From JBKBIP01 sp046297495 (lineage in GTDB: Bacteria > Planctomycetota > Planctomycetia > Gemmatales > Gemmataceae), in contig JBKBIP010000021.1 of the NCBI GenBank assembly GCA_046297495.1, forward strand, positions 46,815-110,814: a DNA stretch of 64,000 bases, read 5' to 3'. Below, in pieces: positions 36,226 through 44,057 of this stretch. How positions within the stretch are numbered: the first letter of the stretch is position 1; the number at the start of each line of letters is the position of its first letter. The position numbers were made by a program, and so were the translations under genes. The notes beneath the pieces are model-generated. The model did no database searches. It saw only the letters and a list, made by a program, of their open reading frames with translations, and was not told the origin of the DNA.

Positions 36226-38052
36226 ATGCGTACCCGCAACTGTTGTCGCAATCATGTCGTGGCTGCCGTGCTGCTCGGCGGCATGGCGGCTATCGTGCTC
36301 AGCGCTGGCGCGCGCGCCGACCTCGATCCGCGCGTGTTGGATGTGGAAGCTCAGCGTGTCGCCGTCGTGGAGAAGGTCAAACCCTCCGTGGTGGCCATCT
36401 TCTCCCGTGGCGGCCAAGGGGGTGGTTCCGGCGTCATCATCGACGAGCACGGCTACGCTTTGACCAACTTCCACGTCGTTCAAGGCTCCGGCCCGGTGAT
36501 GCAGTGCGGCTTGGCCGATGGCATCCTGTATGATGCCGTGCTGGTCGGCTTGGACAAAGTCGGCGACGTGGCCCTGATCAAGTTGTTGCCCAAGAAGCCG
36601 GGGGACAAGTTCCACTATTCCGTCATGGGGGATAGTGACAAGCTCAAGGCCGGCGACTGGTCGCTGGCAATGGGCAATCCGTTTCTGCTGGCCACCGACT
36701 TCACGCCAACCGTGACCTATGGACTCATCAGCGGCGTCAACCGCTACCAGTACCCCGCCGGCACCCTCCTGGAATACACTGACTGCATTCAGATTGACAC
36801 CTCGATCAACCCCGGCAACTCCGGCGGCCCGCTGTTCAACATGGCTGGCGAATTGATCGGCATCAATGGTCGGGGGTCGTTCGAGAAGCGCGGCCGAGTC
36901 AACTCCGGCGTCGGCTACGCCATCTCCATCAACCAGATCAAGAATTTCCTCGGCCACCTGTACGCCGGCATTGACACCGATCATGCTACCTTGGGGGCCA
37001 TGGTCGAGAGCGACGCCACTGACGACGGTTTTAACACGATGGTGGTGCGTTCGATCTTGTCGGATTGCGACGCCCGCCGCCGTGGCCTCAATTTTAGCGA
37101 CGAATTGGTGTCATTCGCGGGCCGACCCATGACCAGCGTGAATCAATTCAAGAACGTGTTGGGCCTGTATCCCAAGGGCTGGCGCGTGCCGCTGGTCTAT
37201 CGCCGCGACAACGAACGCCGGGAAATCCTGGCGCGCTTGATGGGCGTGCAAGCGCGGGTCATCGAGGAGGGCCGGCCGCAGCCCCCCCAACCGCAACCCA
37301 ACCCACGCCAGCCGCGCCCCGCTCCGCGCCTTCCCAACACGCCGGCCGCCAAGTTGTATGAGCCGAAACCCGGATTCGCCAACTTCCATTTCAACAAGCT
37401 GGAACGGGATAAGCTGCTGGCGGCGTTCGCCAAGTCTGGCGACTTCTCGAAGCTGACCGGCCCCTGGCAATTCGACGCCGACATGGAGACCCGTTTACGC
37501 AAGACCAACGCCCAAGCGTTCGTCGGCGACGTCAAGGCTCCAGATGGCAAAACCAAGGTCGTCTCCCGCATGGTCGTGGGGGGTATCGAATACGAGCTGG
37601 AACCGCTCAAGGTCGGTCAAGAAGAGGACGTACTGCGCTCTCCCCCTGGCAGCGGTGGCCTACTGCTAGCCTTATATCACTACCGCCGCTTGCTGACGAT
37701 GGGAGAAAAGGGCTTTGAAGGGGAATTCAGCCACGGCGGCCACGAGCCGTTCTATCCGCCGCGCGTCGATGGCACCACCCCCAAGAGCCTCAATGAGCTG
37801 CGCGTCGATTGTGCCGTGTTGCGGACCGAGCACTCCGGCATCTTCGTCAAGTGGTACTTTTCGCTCCAAGACAACACCTTGCTCGGCTGCGAGCTGTATG
37901 TCGATCAGGATGAAGACCCCTGCGAGGTCTATTTTTATGATTATCGTCCGGTGGCGGGCCGGCAGTTGCCACACCGCATTCTGGTCCACTACGGCAACGA
38001 GCGTTACGCCACCATCCAGGTGAAAAATTACCAATTGGCGGCGGCGAACTGA
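36226..38052 (+). CDS. HtrA/DegP-like serine protease, catalytically intact
   Basis: A 608-residue trypsin-like periplasmic protease. Signal peptide (VVAAVLLGGMAAIVLSAGARA). The triad is present: His83 in LTNFHVV, Asp114 in GDVALIKL, Ser199 in NPGNSGGPL. A PDZ-like region follows (about residues 255-340), then a Pro-rich linker and a C-terminal domain of unknown function (about 385-608). Start ATG 36226. The next two genes encode HtrA-like relatives without active-site residues, so this may be the only proteolytic member of the trio. It likely does quality control or processing in the envelope. Confidence 0.9.
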   Translation: MRTRNCCRNHVVAAVLLGGMAAIVLSAGARADLDPRVLDVEAQRVAVVEKVKPSVVAIFSRGGQGGGSGVIIDEHGYALTNFHVVQGSGPVMQCGLADGILYDAVLVGLDKVGDVALIKLLPKKPGDKFHYSVMGDSDKLKAGDWSLAMGNPFLLATDFTPTVTYGLISGVNRYQYPAGTLLEYTDCIQIDTSINPGNSGGPLFNMAGELIGINGRGSFEKRGRVNSGVGYAISINQIKNFLGHLYAGIDTDHATLGAMVESDATDDGFNTMVVRSILSDCDARRRGLNFSDELVSFAGRPMTSVNQFKNVLGLYPKGWRVPLVYRRDNERREILARLMGVQARVIEEGRPQPPQPQPNPRQPRPAPRLPNTPAAKLYEPKPGFANFHFNKLERDKLLAAFAKSGDFSKLTGPWQFDADMETRLRKTNAQAFVGDVKAPDGKTKVVSRMVVGGIEYELEPLKVGQEEDVLRSPPGSGGLLLALYHYRRLLTMGEKGFEGEFSHGGHEPFYPPRVDGTTPKSLNELRVDCAVLRTEHSGIFVKWYFSLQDNTLLGCELYVDQDEDPCEVYFYDYRPVAGRQLPHRILVHYGNERYATIQVKNYQLAAAN

Positions 38053-38060
38053 GACATTTT

Positions 38061-38085
38061 AGCGATGGTACACGACACCATCGCT
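38061..38085 (+). terminator. Hairpin after the protease gene
   Basis: AGCGATGGT (38061-38069) pairs perfectly with ACCATCGCT (38077-38085) around a 7-nt loop, just behind the stop. No T-tract. Confidence 0.45.
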
Positions 38086-38095
38086 TCATTCCGTG

Positions 38096-38145
38096 GATTC
38101 GTCGGTTCGCGCGCTCTCTCAACTGGTCACGCGAAACGATGAATC
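38096..38145. repeat. Dispersed inverted repeat, family A, copy 5
   Basis: GATTCGTCGGTTCGCG (38096-38111) and CGCGAAACGATGAATC (38130-38145): 16 bp with two mismatches that can form G-T pairs in RNA. It lies 21 nt before the next start codon. Confidence 0.8.
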
Positions 38146-38165
38146 GAACGAAGGAGTTTGATCGG

Positions 38166-39236
38166 ATGAAAACCACCCGGATTATTTTTCCAGCCTGTGC
38201 CGGTTTGCTGTTGCTGTTCGTGTCCGCCGCGGCCCAGGCTCAAAAGCCATTCGGCGATGTCTGCAAGGAAGTCAACCAGAAGATGGTCAAGCTGTATGGC
38301 TCCGGCGGCTTTCGCGGCCTGGCTTCCTATGGCACGGGGGTCGTCGTGTCTCCCCAGGGACATGTGCTGACCGTGGCCAGTACCTTGCTGGACACCCCCG
38401 ATTTGCGCGTCCACCTGTATGATGGCCGGCGCATGCGGGCCAAGACGTTGGTGGTCGAACCAGAGCTGGACGCCGCCTTGATCCAGATTCAGGGGCTGGA
38501 GGATGAGCTGCCCTATTTCGACATCGGCGCGCGTGGCCAAGCCCCCCTGGCTCAGACAGGGGATTGGATTTTGGCCTTCAGCAATCAGTTCCAAATCGCC
38601 ACTCGTGACGAGCCGATGACGGTGCAGCAAGGTGTCATCGCGTCTTACTCCAAGCTCCACGGCCGACGCGGCATCTTCGAGGCCCCGTACAAGGGGGAAG
38701 TCTATGTGCTGGATGCCATCACCAACAACCCCGGCGGCGGCGGCGGCGCCCTGACAACCCGCAAAGGGGAATTGCTCGGCATCGTCGGCAAGGAGCTACG
38801 CAACTCGCTTACCGACACTTGGATGAACTATGCCGTGCCGGTGCAAAGCCTGGCCAAGTTTGTCGAGGAAGCCAAAGCCGGCAAGTATGTGCCCAAGGAG
38901 CGGCCCCAGATTGTCAAAGGGCAAGGCGGTTTTCATGGCATCATCCTGGTCCCCAATGTCGTCGAGCGCACGCCGCCCTTCATCGAAGATATCCTCCCTG
39001 GCTCCCCCGCCGAGAAAGCCGGTCTGTTGCCTGATGACTTGGTGGTGTATATCGACGGCGAGCAAATCCCCAGCGTAGCCAGCTTCAACGAGATGATGGA
39101 GCTGCTCCGCCCCGGCACCCAGATCAAAATGGAAGTCCGCCGCCTCGACCGCCAAACCAAAGCCGACCGCCTCATCACCGTCGAAATGACCCTGATGGAC
39201 CCGCCAGTGGCACGCAAGGCGAGGAAGCAGGAGTGA
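38166..39236 (+). CDS. HtrA-like pseudoprotease with PDZ domain
   Basis: A 356-residue secreted protein with HtrA-like order: signal peptide (CAGLLLLFVSAAAQAQ), trypsin-like domain, PDZ domain (about 250-340). AAGGAG precedes ATG 38166 by 9 nt. The catalytic His is replaced (LTVAS in place of LTNFH; Ser72 in the His position). Asp102 (LDAALI) is kept. The nucleophile motif NPGNSGGPL reads NPGGGGGAL, so Ser is Gly192. It is therefore very unlikely to be a protease; it may bind peptides or regulate the active upstream protease. Confidence 0.85.
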   Translation: MKTTRIIFPACAGLLLLFVSAAAQAQKPFGDVCKEVNQKMVKLYGSGGFRGLASYGTGVVVSPQGHVLTVASTLLDTPDLRVHLYDGRRMRAKTLVVEPELDAALIQIQGLEDELPYFDIGARGQAPLAQTGDWILAFSNQFQIATRDEPMTVQQGVIASYSKLHGRRGIFEAPYKGEVYVLDAITNNPGGGGGALTTRKGELLGIVGKELRNSLTDTWMNYAVPVQSLAKFVEEAKAGKYVPKERPQIVKGQGGFHGIILVPNVVERTPPFIEDILPGSPAEKAGLLPDDLVVYIDGEQIPSVASFNEMMELLRPGTQIKMEVRRLDRQTKADRLITVEMTLMDPPVARKARKQE

Positions 39237-39264
39237 TGCCCTTTGAAAAAGTGAACGCCAATAT

Positions 39265-39284
39265 GCGCGAACCGATCAATCATC
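39265..39284. repeat. Family A half-copy (right arm only)
   Basis: 20 nt identical to 60191-60210. No left arm is visible. It lies in the leader of the next gene. Confidence 0.65.
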
Positions 39285-39382
39285 GAACCACCCGCATACA
39301 ATACGGCAGAACCCTATCACAAGAAATAATCCCTATCCTCGTATTAGCGAGGATTGATCTCTTAAACGAAGGAACCATCCCC

Positions 39383-41470
39383 ATGATGCGGCGCGTAGCG
39401 AAACTTTCGGCAACTGTGGCCAGCGCTGTGTTGCTCCTGGGCTTATCTGCGGCGCGGGCCCAGGATGTCGATGTCAATGAGCTTCTGGAAAAGGCCATGA
39501 AGGATGCCGCCGCCAAGGTGGCGCCGAGCGTGGTGCTCATCGAAACCACCGGCGGCACCGAGATCATTGGCCGGGGGCCGCGCGGCCAGCTGGTGCGCAA
39601 GGGGGTGGGGCCGACCACCGGCGTCATCGTCAGCCCCGATGGCTACATCATTTCCAGCGCCTTCAACTTCGCCAATAAACCATCGGCCATCTTCGTGGCC
39701 GTGCCGGGGGAGAAGGAACGCAAGGTCGCCACCATCGTGGCCACCGACCGCACGCGGATGTTGACCTTGCTCAAGATTGATGCCAAAGATTTACCTGTAC
39801 CGCCAGCCACGCCCAAGAACGACATCCGCGTCGGCCAATGGTCCTTGGCGTTAGGGCGGACGCTCAATCCCGATGTCAACGAGCCACCGTCGATCAGCAA
39901 GGGAATCATTAGCGCCCTCAATCGCATCTGGGGGAAGGCCGTGCAGACCGACGCCAAGGTGTCGCCAGTCAACTATGGTGGGCCGTTGGTGGACATTCAA
40001 GGACGAGTCATGGGCATTTTGGTCCCCGCCTCGCCGCAAGCCCAGGACGAAACCGCCGGCATTGAATGGTACGATTCCGGCATCGGCTTTGCCATTCCGC
40101 TGGAAGATGTCATGGCCGCGCTGCCACGCCTGAAGCAAGGCCAGGACCTCAACCGCGGCTTGCTGGGCATTTCGCTGCAAAGTGGCGATATTTATGGCGC
40201 CGCCCCCGTCATCGGCAGCGTCGCCCCCGAATCCGCCGCCGCCAAGGCTGGCATCAAGCAGGGGGATGTCATCGTTGAAATCGACGGCCAGCCGGTCGTG
40301 CGCCAGGCCCAAATCTTGCACATCTTGGGGCCGAAGTACGAAGGGGACACGGTCTCGGTGAAGATCAAACGCGGCGACGAGATTATCAACCTGCCCAACC
40401 TCCAATTGACCGGCACCACGACCGCTTTCGCTCACGGCTTCATGGGGATTGTGCCATTGCGGGACGATCCCGAAGTGGGGGTCGGCGTGCGTTACGTCTT
40501 CCCCAAGAGCGCCGCCGACATCGCCGGCATCAAGGAAGGGGACCGGATCATGAAGGTCGGCCCGACCCAAGGCAACGCCCCCTTGCGCCCGTTCTCTGGC
40601 CGGGATCAATTGCAAGCCATCTTGAATCAAGCCCGTTCCGGCACGGCCATCCAAGTGGAAGTGCAGCGCTCGGAAGGAAAGACGGAGACCGTCACCTTGA
40701 CGCTAGGGGATGTCAGCACGGCAGTCCCGGCCCAACTACCGGAGAAGAGATCACTGGCCAAGGCCCTGGAACCGCGCAAGCAGCCCGGCGCCAAGCCCAT
40801 GCCACCCAAGAAAGAGGAAGAGAAAAAGGAAGAGGAAAAGAAGCCGGAAACTGGCTTACTGCAACGCAGTAACGCCGCCCGCGATCAAGAATACTGGCTT
40901 TATGTGCCGGACAATTACGATCCCAACATCGCCCATGCCCTGGTCATCTGGCTGCACCCAGCCAACAAATTCAAGGACGCTGATACGTTTGTCAACACCT
41001 GGAAGCAGTATTGCGAGGATCGACACATCATCGCCATTGGCCCGCAATCCACCAACGAGGATGGCTGGCTCCCCAGCGAATCCGATTTCATCCGGGGGGC
41101 GGCGCGCGAGGTGATGGAGCAATACACCGTCGATCCGCAGCGTGTGGTGGTTCACGGCATGGGACTCGGCGGTCAGATGGCCTATTATCTCGGCTTCCAG
41201 GATCGCAGCTTAATCCGAGGCGTGGCTGTCACGGGGGCCGTGCTCACCCGCGACCCGAAGGAAAACGTGGCCACCCAACGCCTGGCGTTCTTCGTCGTCG
41301 CCGGCGGCAAGGACCCGCTGGCCAAGGACATCGCCGACAGCCGCGACAAACTCGCCGCCGAGAAATTCCCCGTCACCTACCGCGAAATCCCCGAAATGGG
41401 CCACCAATATCTCGATCGCCCCACGTTGGAGGAGTTGGTCCGTTGGATCGATTCGCTGGATCGGCTGTGA
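39383..41470 (+). CDS. Pseudo-HtrA with two PDZ domains fused to a pseudo-alpha/beta-hydrolase
   Basis: A 695-residue secreted protein. Signal peptide (VASAVLLLGLSAARAQ), trypsin-like domain to about 245, two PDZ-like domains (about 255-345 and 350-445), a Lys/Glu linker, then an esterase-like alpha/beta-hydrolase (about 500-695). All three protease triad positions are changed by alignment: His to Phe94, Asp to Met126, Ser to Tyr198 (VNYGGPL). The hydrolase elbow reads GMGLG (592-596), where the Ser nucleophile would be Gly594; His674 remains. Both enzyme folds look catalytically dead, which suggests a binding role. ATG 39383 follows a GGAA ribosome site. Confidence 0.85.
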   Translation: MMRRVAKLSATVASAVLLLGLSAARAQDVDVNELLEKAMKDAAAKVAPSVVLIETTGGTEIIGRGPRGQLVRKGVGPTTGVIVSPDGYIISSAFNFANKPSAIFVAVPGEKERKVATIVATDRTRMLTLLKIDAKDLPVPPATPKNDIRVGQWSLALGRTLNPDVNEPPSISKGIISALNRIWGKAVQTDAKVSPVNYGGPLVDIQGRVMGILVPASPQAQDETAGIEWYDSGIGFAIPLEDVMAALPRLKQGQDLNRGLLGISLQSGDIYGAAPVIGSVAPESAAAKAGIKQGDVIVEIDGQPVVRQAQILHILGPKYEGDTVSVKIKRGDEIINLPNLQLTGTTTAFAHGFMGIVPLRDDPEVGVGVRYVFPKSAADIAGIKEGDRIMKVGPTQGNAPLRPFSGRDQLQAILNQARSGTAIQVEVQRSEGKTETVTLTLGDVSTAVPAQLPEKRSLAKALEPRKQPGAKPMPPKKEEEKKEEEKKPETGLLQRSNAARDQEYWLYVPDNYDPNIAHALVIWLHPANKFKDADTFVNTWKQYCEDRHIIAIGPQSTNEDGWLPSESDFIRGAAREVMEQYTVDPQRVVVHGMGLGGQMAYYLGFQDRSLIRGVAVTGAVLTRDPKENVATQRLAFFVVAGGKDPLAKDIADSRDKLAAEKFPVTYREIPEMGHQYLDRPTLEELVRWIDSLDRL

Positions 41471-41509
41471 GAAAACATGATGCAGCGACTTGTGCTGGAC
41501 AGCAATCAG

Positions 41510-41556
41510 CCACGCACCAGTTGGCGGTGTGAATCCGAACCGTCCTTGGTGCGTGG
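41510..41556. terminator. Bidirectional terminator candidate between convergent genes
   Basis: CCACGCACCA (41510-41519) pairs perfectly with TGGTGCGTGG (41547-41556), 10 bp around a 27-nt loop, in the 200-nt gap between convergent genes. Confidence 0.45.
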
Positions 41557-41668
41557 TGCTTGTTAAGCAATCGCGGACAACTTTCCCCAGATCAACACCT
41601 TGCAAATCTTTGTACGGCAAGGACTTTTGGGGGGCGATAATCAATTACTCCCCACCGCCCTGAGCCAA

Positions 41669-42982
41669 TCACCCAGGCACGCCTTGCAGCTCGCGGAGGC
41701 GTTTCTCCAGCGCCCGCAAAATCGTCTCGTCGCTGGGATACGGCGAGTCGAACGCTGGCCGGAGCGGGATGGGGACGTCGTCCATGCGATAGACGGTGCC
41801 GGGGACGTTGATGCCGTAGGTGGCGGTGGTGAAGGACACCGTGGCTCCTTTCACCGTCGGCGTCTCCTTGGGGTCCAGGGCAATGTAGGGGATGCGAGCC
41901 AGGTGTTCGCGGGCTGGCTGCGAAAAATTCCCCATCGGATCGGAAGCGACGATCAGGGCGGCGTCGGCCTCGCCGCGCGCCAGGGTGTCGGAGGTCGTGA
42001 ACTCGCCGGGATTGAAGCGCGGATAGCCGCGCCCTAGATTCACGCCGAAGGGATAGCCGGTTTGCCAGCTCACCACATTATCGGCGCCGGTGACGTTGCC
42101 ATGACCACGCATCGGCTTGGCGTAGAAGCGGGTGTATTCGTTCAAATCGCGGGCCAGGCTCAAGGCCGCCTCGACGTTCAGGTGCTTGCCGCGTGTCATG
42201 GACAAGCCCATGCCGAAGAAGAGCACGCCGAACTGGCAGTTTTTCATGCGCCAGGCCAGGTCTTGCAACTGTTCCAGGGGGATGCCGGTTTCGTCAGCGA
42301 TGCCGATGTCCAGATCAACCCCCTTGACCAACGCCCGCAGCGCCCAGAGGGCCTCGAAATCCTTGCGCGGCTTGATTTGCAAGAAGATGTCGGCGGCGGG
42401 GGCGCTCTTGCTACGGCGGACATCGACGATGACCACGGTACGACCCTTCCGGCCCTGGGGGACGAACAACCCCTTGGGCATCGTCGAATACCGGCCCCAA
42501 TGCCGCGGGTGCGACTCGGCGGGATTCGATCCCCAGAAGATCACCAAATCGGCCCGGTTCTTGACCTCGCCGAGCGAACAAGTCACCTCGCCGACCCCCT
42601 GAAACGCCATGCCCGACGGGCCATGACATACCGATGTTGTGGTATCGACGCAGCCGCCGATCCGGTCGGCGATGGCCACGGCCACGCGCTGGGCCTCGCA
42701 GGTGGTGTCAGACAGGCCATACACAATCGGATAGCGGGCGTGGGCCAGAATCCGCGCCGCCCGCTCGATGGCCGCTTCGAGCGGCGCCGGTTTCCCTTCG
42801 ATGACCGCCACGGGGCGCTCTTCGATGTGGTGGTTCAAAAACCACGCCTTGCCGAGCACGCAGGCATTCTTGGCCTTGGTGATCTTGTCCCCTTCAACTG
42901 TTAATTCCATGTCGTCGCACACGCAGCCGCAAAAGGTGCAAGTGGCGTTGGAAACGACTTTGAGTTCGGTGGTGGCACCCAT
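41669..42982 (-). CDS. fwdB: Formylmethanofuran dehydrogenase subunit B-like protein
   Basis: A 437-residue molybdopterin oxidoreductase of the FwdB/FmdB type, the catalytic subunit that interconverts formyl-methanofuran and CO2 in C1 metabolism. The N-terminal cluster motif CTFCGCVCDD (residues 15-24) and Cys119 in VCHGPSG, the Mo/W-ligand position, are both present. Some bacterial formyltransferase-hydrolase homologs have lost these residues; this one has not. I chose ATG 42982; GGAG lies 9 nt upstream. A GTG at 42985 is the alternative. It forms a minus-strand operon with fwdD. Subunits A and C are not in the window. Confidence 0.88.
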   Translation of the reverse strand: MGATTELKVVSNATCTFCGCVCDDMELTVEGDKITKAKNACVLGKAWFLNHHIEERPVAVIEGKPAPLEAAIERAARILAHARYPIVYGLSDTTCEAQRVAVAIADRIGGCVDTTTSVCHGPSGMAFQGVGEVTCSLGEVKNRADLVIFWGSNPAESHPRHWGRYSTMPKGLFVPQGRKGRTVVIVDVRRSKSAPAADIFLQIKPRKDFEALWALRALVKGVDLDIGIADETGIPLEQLQDLAWRMKNCQFGVLFFGMGLSMTRGKHLNVEAALSLARDLNEYTRFYAKPMRGHGNVTGADNVVSWQTGYPFGVNLGRGYPRFNPGEFTTSDTLARGEADAALIVASDPMGNFSQPAREHLARIPYIALDPKETPTVKGATVSFTTATYGINVPGTVYRMDDVPIPLRPAFDSPYPSDETILRALEKRLRELQGVPG

Positions 42983-43341
42983 CACTTATTTCTCCGTGGG
43001 AGTCGGAATCGCCAAGTCTTTGCAAACAACGATTTTGATGGCGGTATTGTAAGAGTTGGCGCCGCGTCATGGAACTGCCGAGGTGGTGAACCGGATTTGC
43101 AGGGGAATGGTTTGCAACTAATCCGGATTCTTTCCAAGGTGGGTTTGGCCTTGGGATTGGGCTTCGGCAATTGTCCGCCGCTTTCGACTGGACACTCCGC
43201 CATCCGTTTCAAAGCGTCCCGAATCATGACACGCGCGGAGCGAAGGGTTTTCCCTTGACTAGCCACTCCAGGGAAATCTACTACTTCCACCACATCCCAA
43301 CCGCTATCCTGTTTGAAATAGGCCGCATGATATTCCAACAT
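42982..43341 (-). CDS. hicB: HicB-family antitoxin-like protein
   Basis: A 119-residue protein. The first about 65 residues (YHAAYFKQDSGWDVVEVVDF, PGVASQGKTLRSARVMIRDA) match the HicB antitoxin pattern. Its typical Pro-rich turn (LPKPNP) follows. The rest is unlike HicB and reads through the DNA of a degraded hicA. AAGG lies 7 nt before ATG 43341, which sits just inside the upstream fwdD stop (43344-43346). It is therefore in the fwdD-fwdB transcript. If functional, it would be a solitary HicB. Confidence 0.65.
   Translation of the reverse strand: MLEYHAAYFKQDSGWDVVEVVDFPGVASQGKTLRSARVMIRDALKRMAECPVESGGQLPKPNPKAKPTLERIRISCKPFPCKSGSPPRQFHDAAPTLTIPPSKSLFAKTWRFRLPRRNK
42986..43066 (-). pseudogene. 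Remnant of a HicA-like toxin
   Basis: Read in the frame different from hicB, this 26-codon stretch ends with AIKIVVCKDLAIPTPTEK and a TAA at 42988-42986, close to the C-terminal end of HicA toxins (LAKKICKDLGIPPP-like). It is preceded by an in-frame TGA and has no start codon. The hicB frame runs through the same DNA. I interpret it as hicA lost by frameshift/deletion; this is a tentative call from memory of the family. Confidence 0.4.
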
Positions 43342-43343
43342 GA

Positions 43344-43691
43344 TCACGCCTTCTCTACTTCCACATCAAAGCACTTGCTATCCGGCATGCCGGTGCCGTG
43401 CGTATCCCCCCCCATGAGCCGGCTGGACAGGTCGCCGTAGGGGAGAAACAGCACTCCCGCTGGCAACTCGCCGGGCTTGGCCGGCTGGCAGCGCAACTCG
43501 ATTTGTCCTTGGGCCGTGCGCAGCCGCACCCGGTCGCCGTTCCCCACGCCCAGGCGAGCCATGTCGTCGGGGTTCATTTGCAGGGTGCTGATCTCGTCCA
43601 TGTAATCGGCCTTCAATTTGCCTTCGTTCAGAGTAGTTCCTTGCCGGGCCGTTCGGCCTGGAATGAGAATGAAGATTTCCGGCTGGTTCAT
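43344..43691 (-). CDS. fwdD: Formylmethanofuran dehydrogenase subunit D-like protein
   Basis: About 115 residues, a molybdopterin-dinucleotide-binding domain. The N-terminal part (FILIPGRTARQGTTLNEGKL) and the C-terminal LPYGDLSSRLMGGDTHGTGM match FwdD. I chose ATG 43691 by analogy with other FwdD sequences; there is no ribosome site, and an upstream ATG pair at 43745-43748 gives a longer 134-residue product, so the start is uncertain. It lies immediately upstream of hicB and fwdB and completes the active-site half of the complex. Confidence 0.8.
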   Translation of the reverse strand: MNQPEIFILIPGRTARQGTTLNEGKLKADYMDEISTLQMNPDDMARLGVGNGDRVRLRTAQGQIELRCQPAKPGELPAGVLFLPYGDLSSRLMGGDTHGTGMPDSKCFDVEVEKA

Positions 43692-44057
43692 GAAGTTAAT
43701 ATACAATCGGGAAACGGGGCAGCCTATAGGCGAGTCCTTGACCATCATGGTGGAAGCGAACGCTGTCGGGCTTATCCTTGGCGCGATCGGTTCGGCCTGC
43801 CTTCCTAAATGGCGGTTTCATTGTTTCGTTCCACCCCATGCCCCGCCCATTAGTTGACATTGAATCGACAGGCAATGGAACCGACTCGTGGTAGGCATCT
43901 CCCATTCTCCGACATTCGCGTTTATCTTCCCGGATAATCGTTGCGAATGCGTGGCTTCCAGGGTACAACTATTCAGTATAGACGACCATCCAGGATAAGT
44001 CCACGGACGTTTCCCGGACCCATTCATTCCTGAACCCCTGCGCGGAGCCTTGGTCTC
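43692..44057. other. Divergent promoter region, fwd operon and comM
   Basis: About 365 nt between divergently transcribed genes. No gene is supported. I see no clear inverted repeat; both promoters should lie here. Confidence 0.4.

Noticed and set aside
36226..41470. CRISPR-like or mobile element explanation for the repeats in this region
   Set aside because: Copies are single, spaced by kilobases, and carry no spacer array, transposase or direct target-site duplication that I can see.
42982..43341. Treating the full 119-residue frame as a normal HicB
   Set aside because: Only the first about 65 residues fit HicB; the tail is read through another gene's DNA in a different frame.
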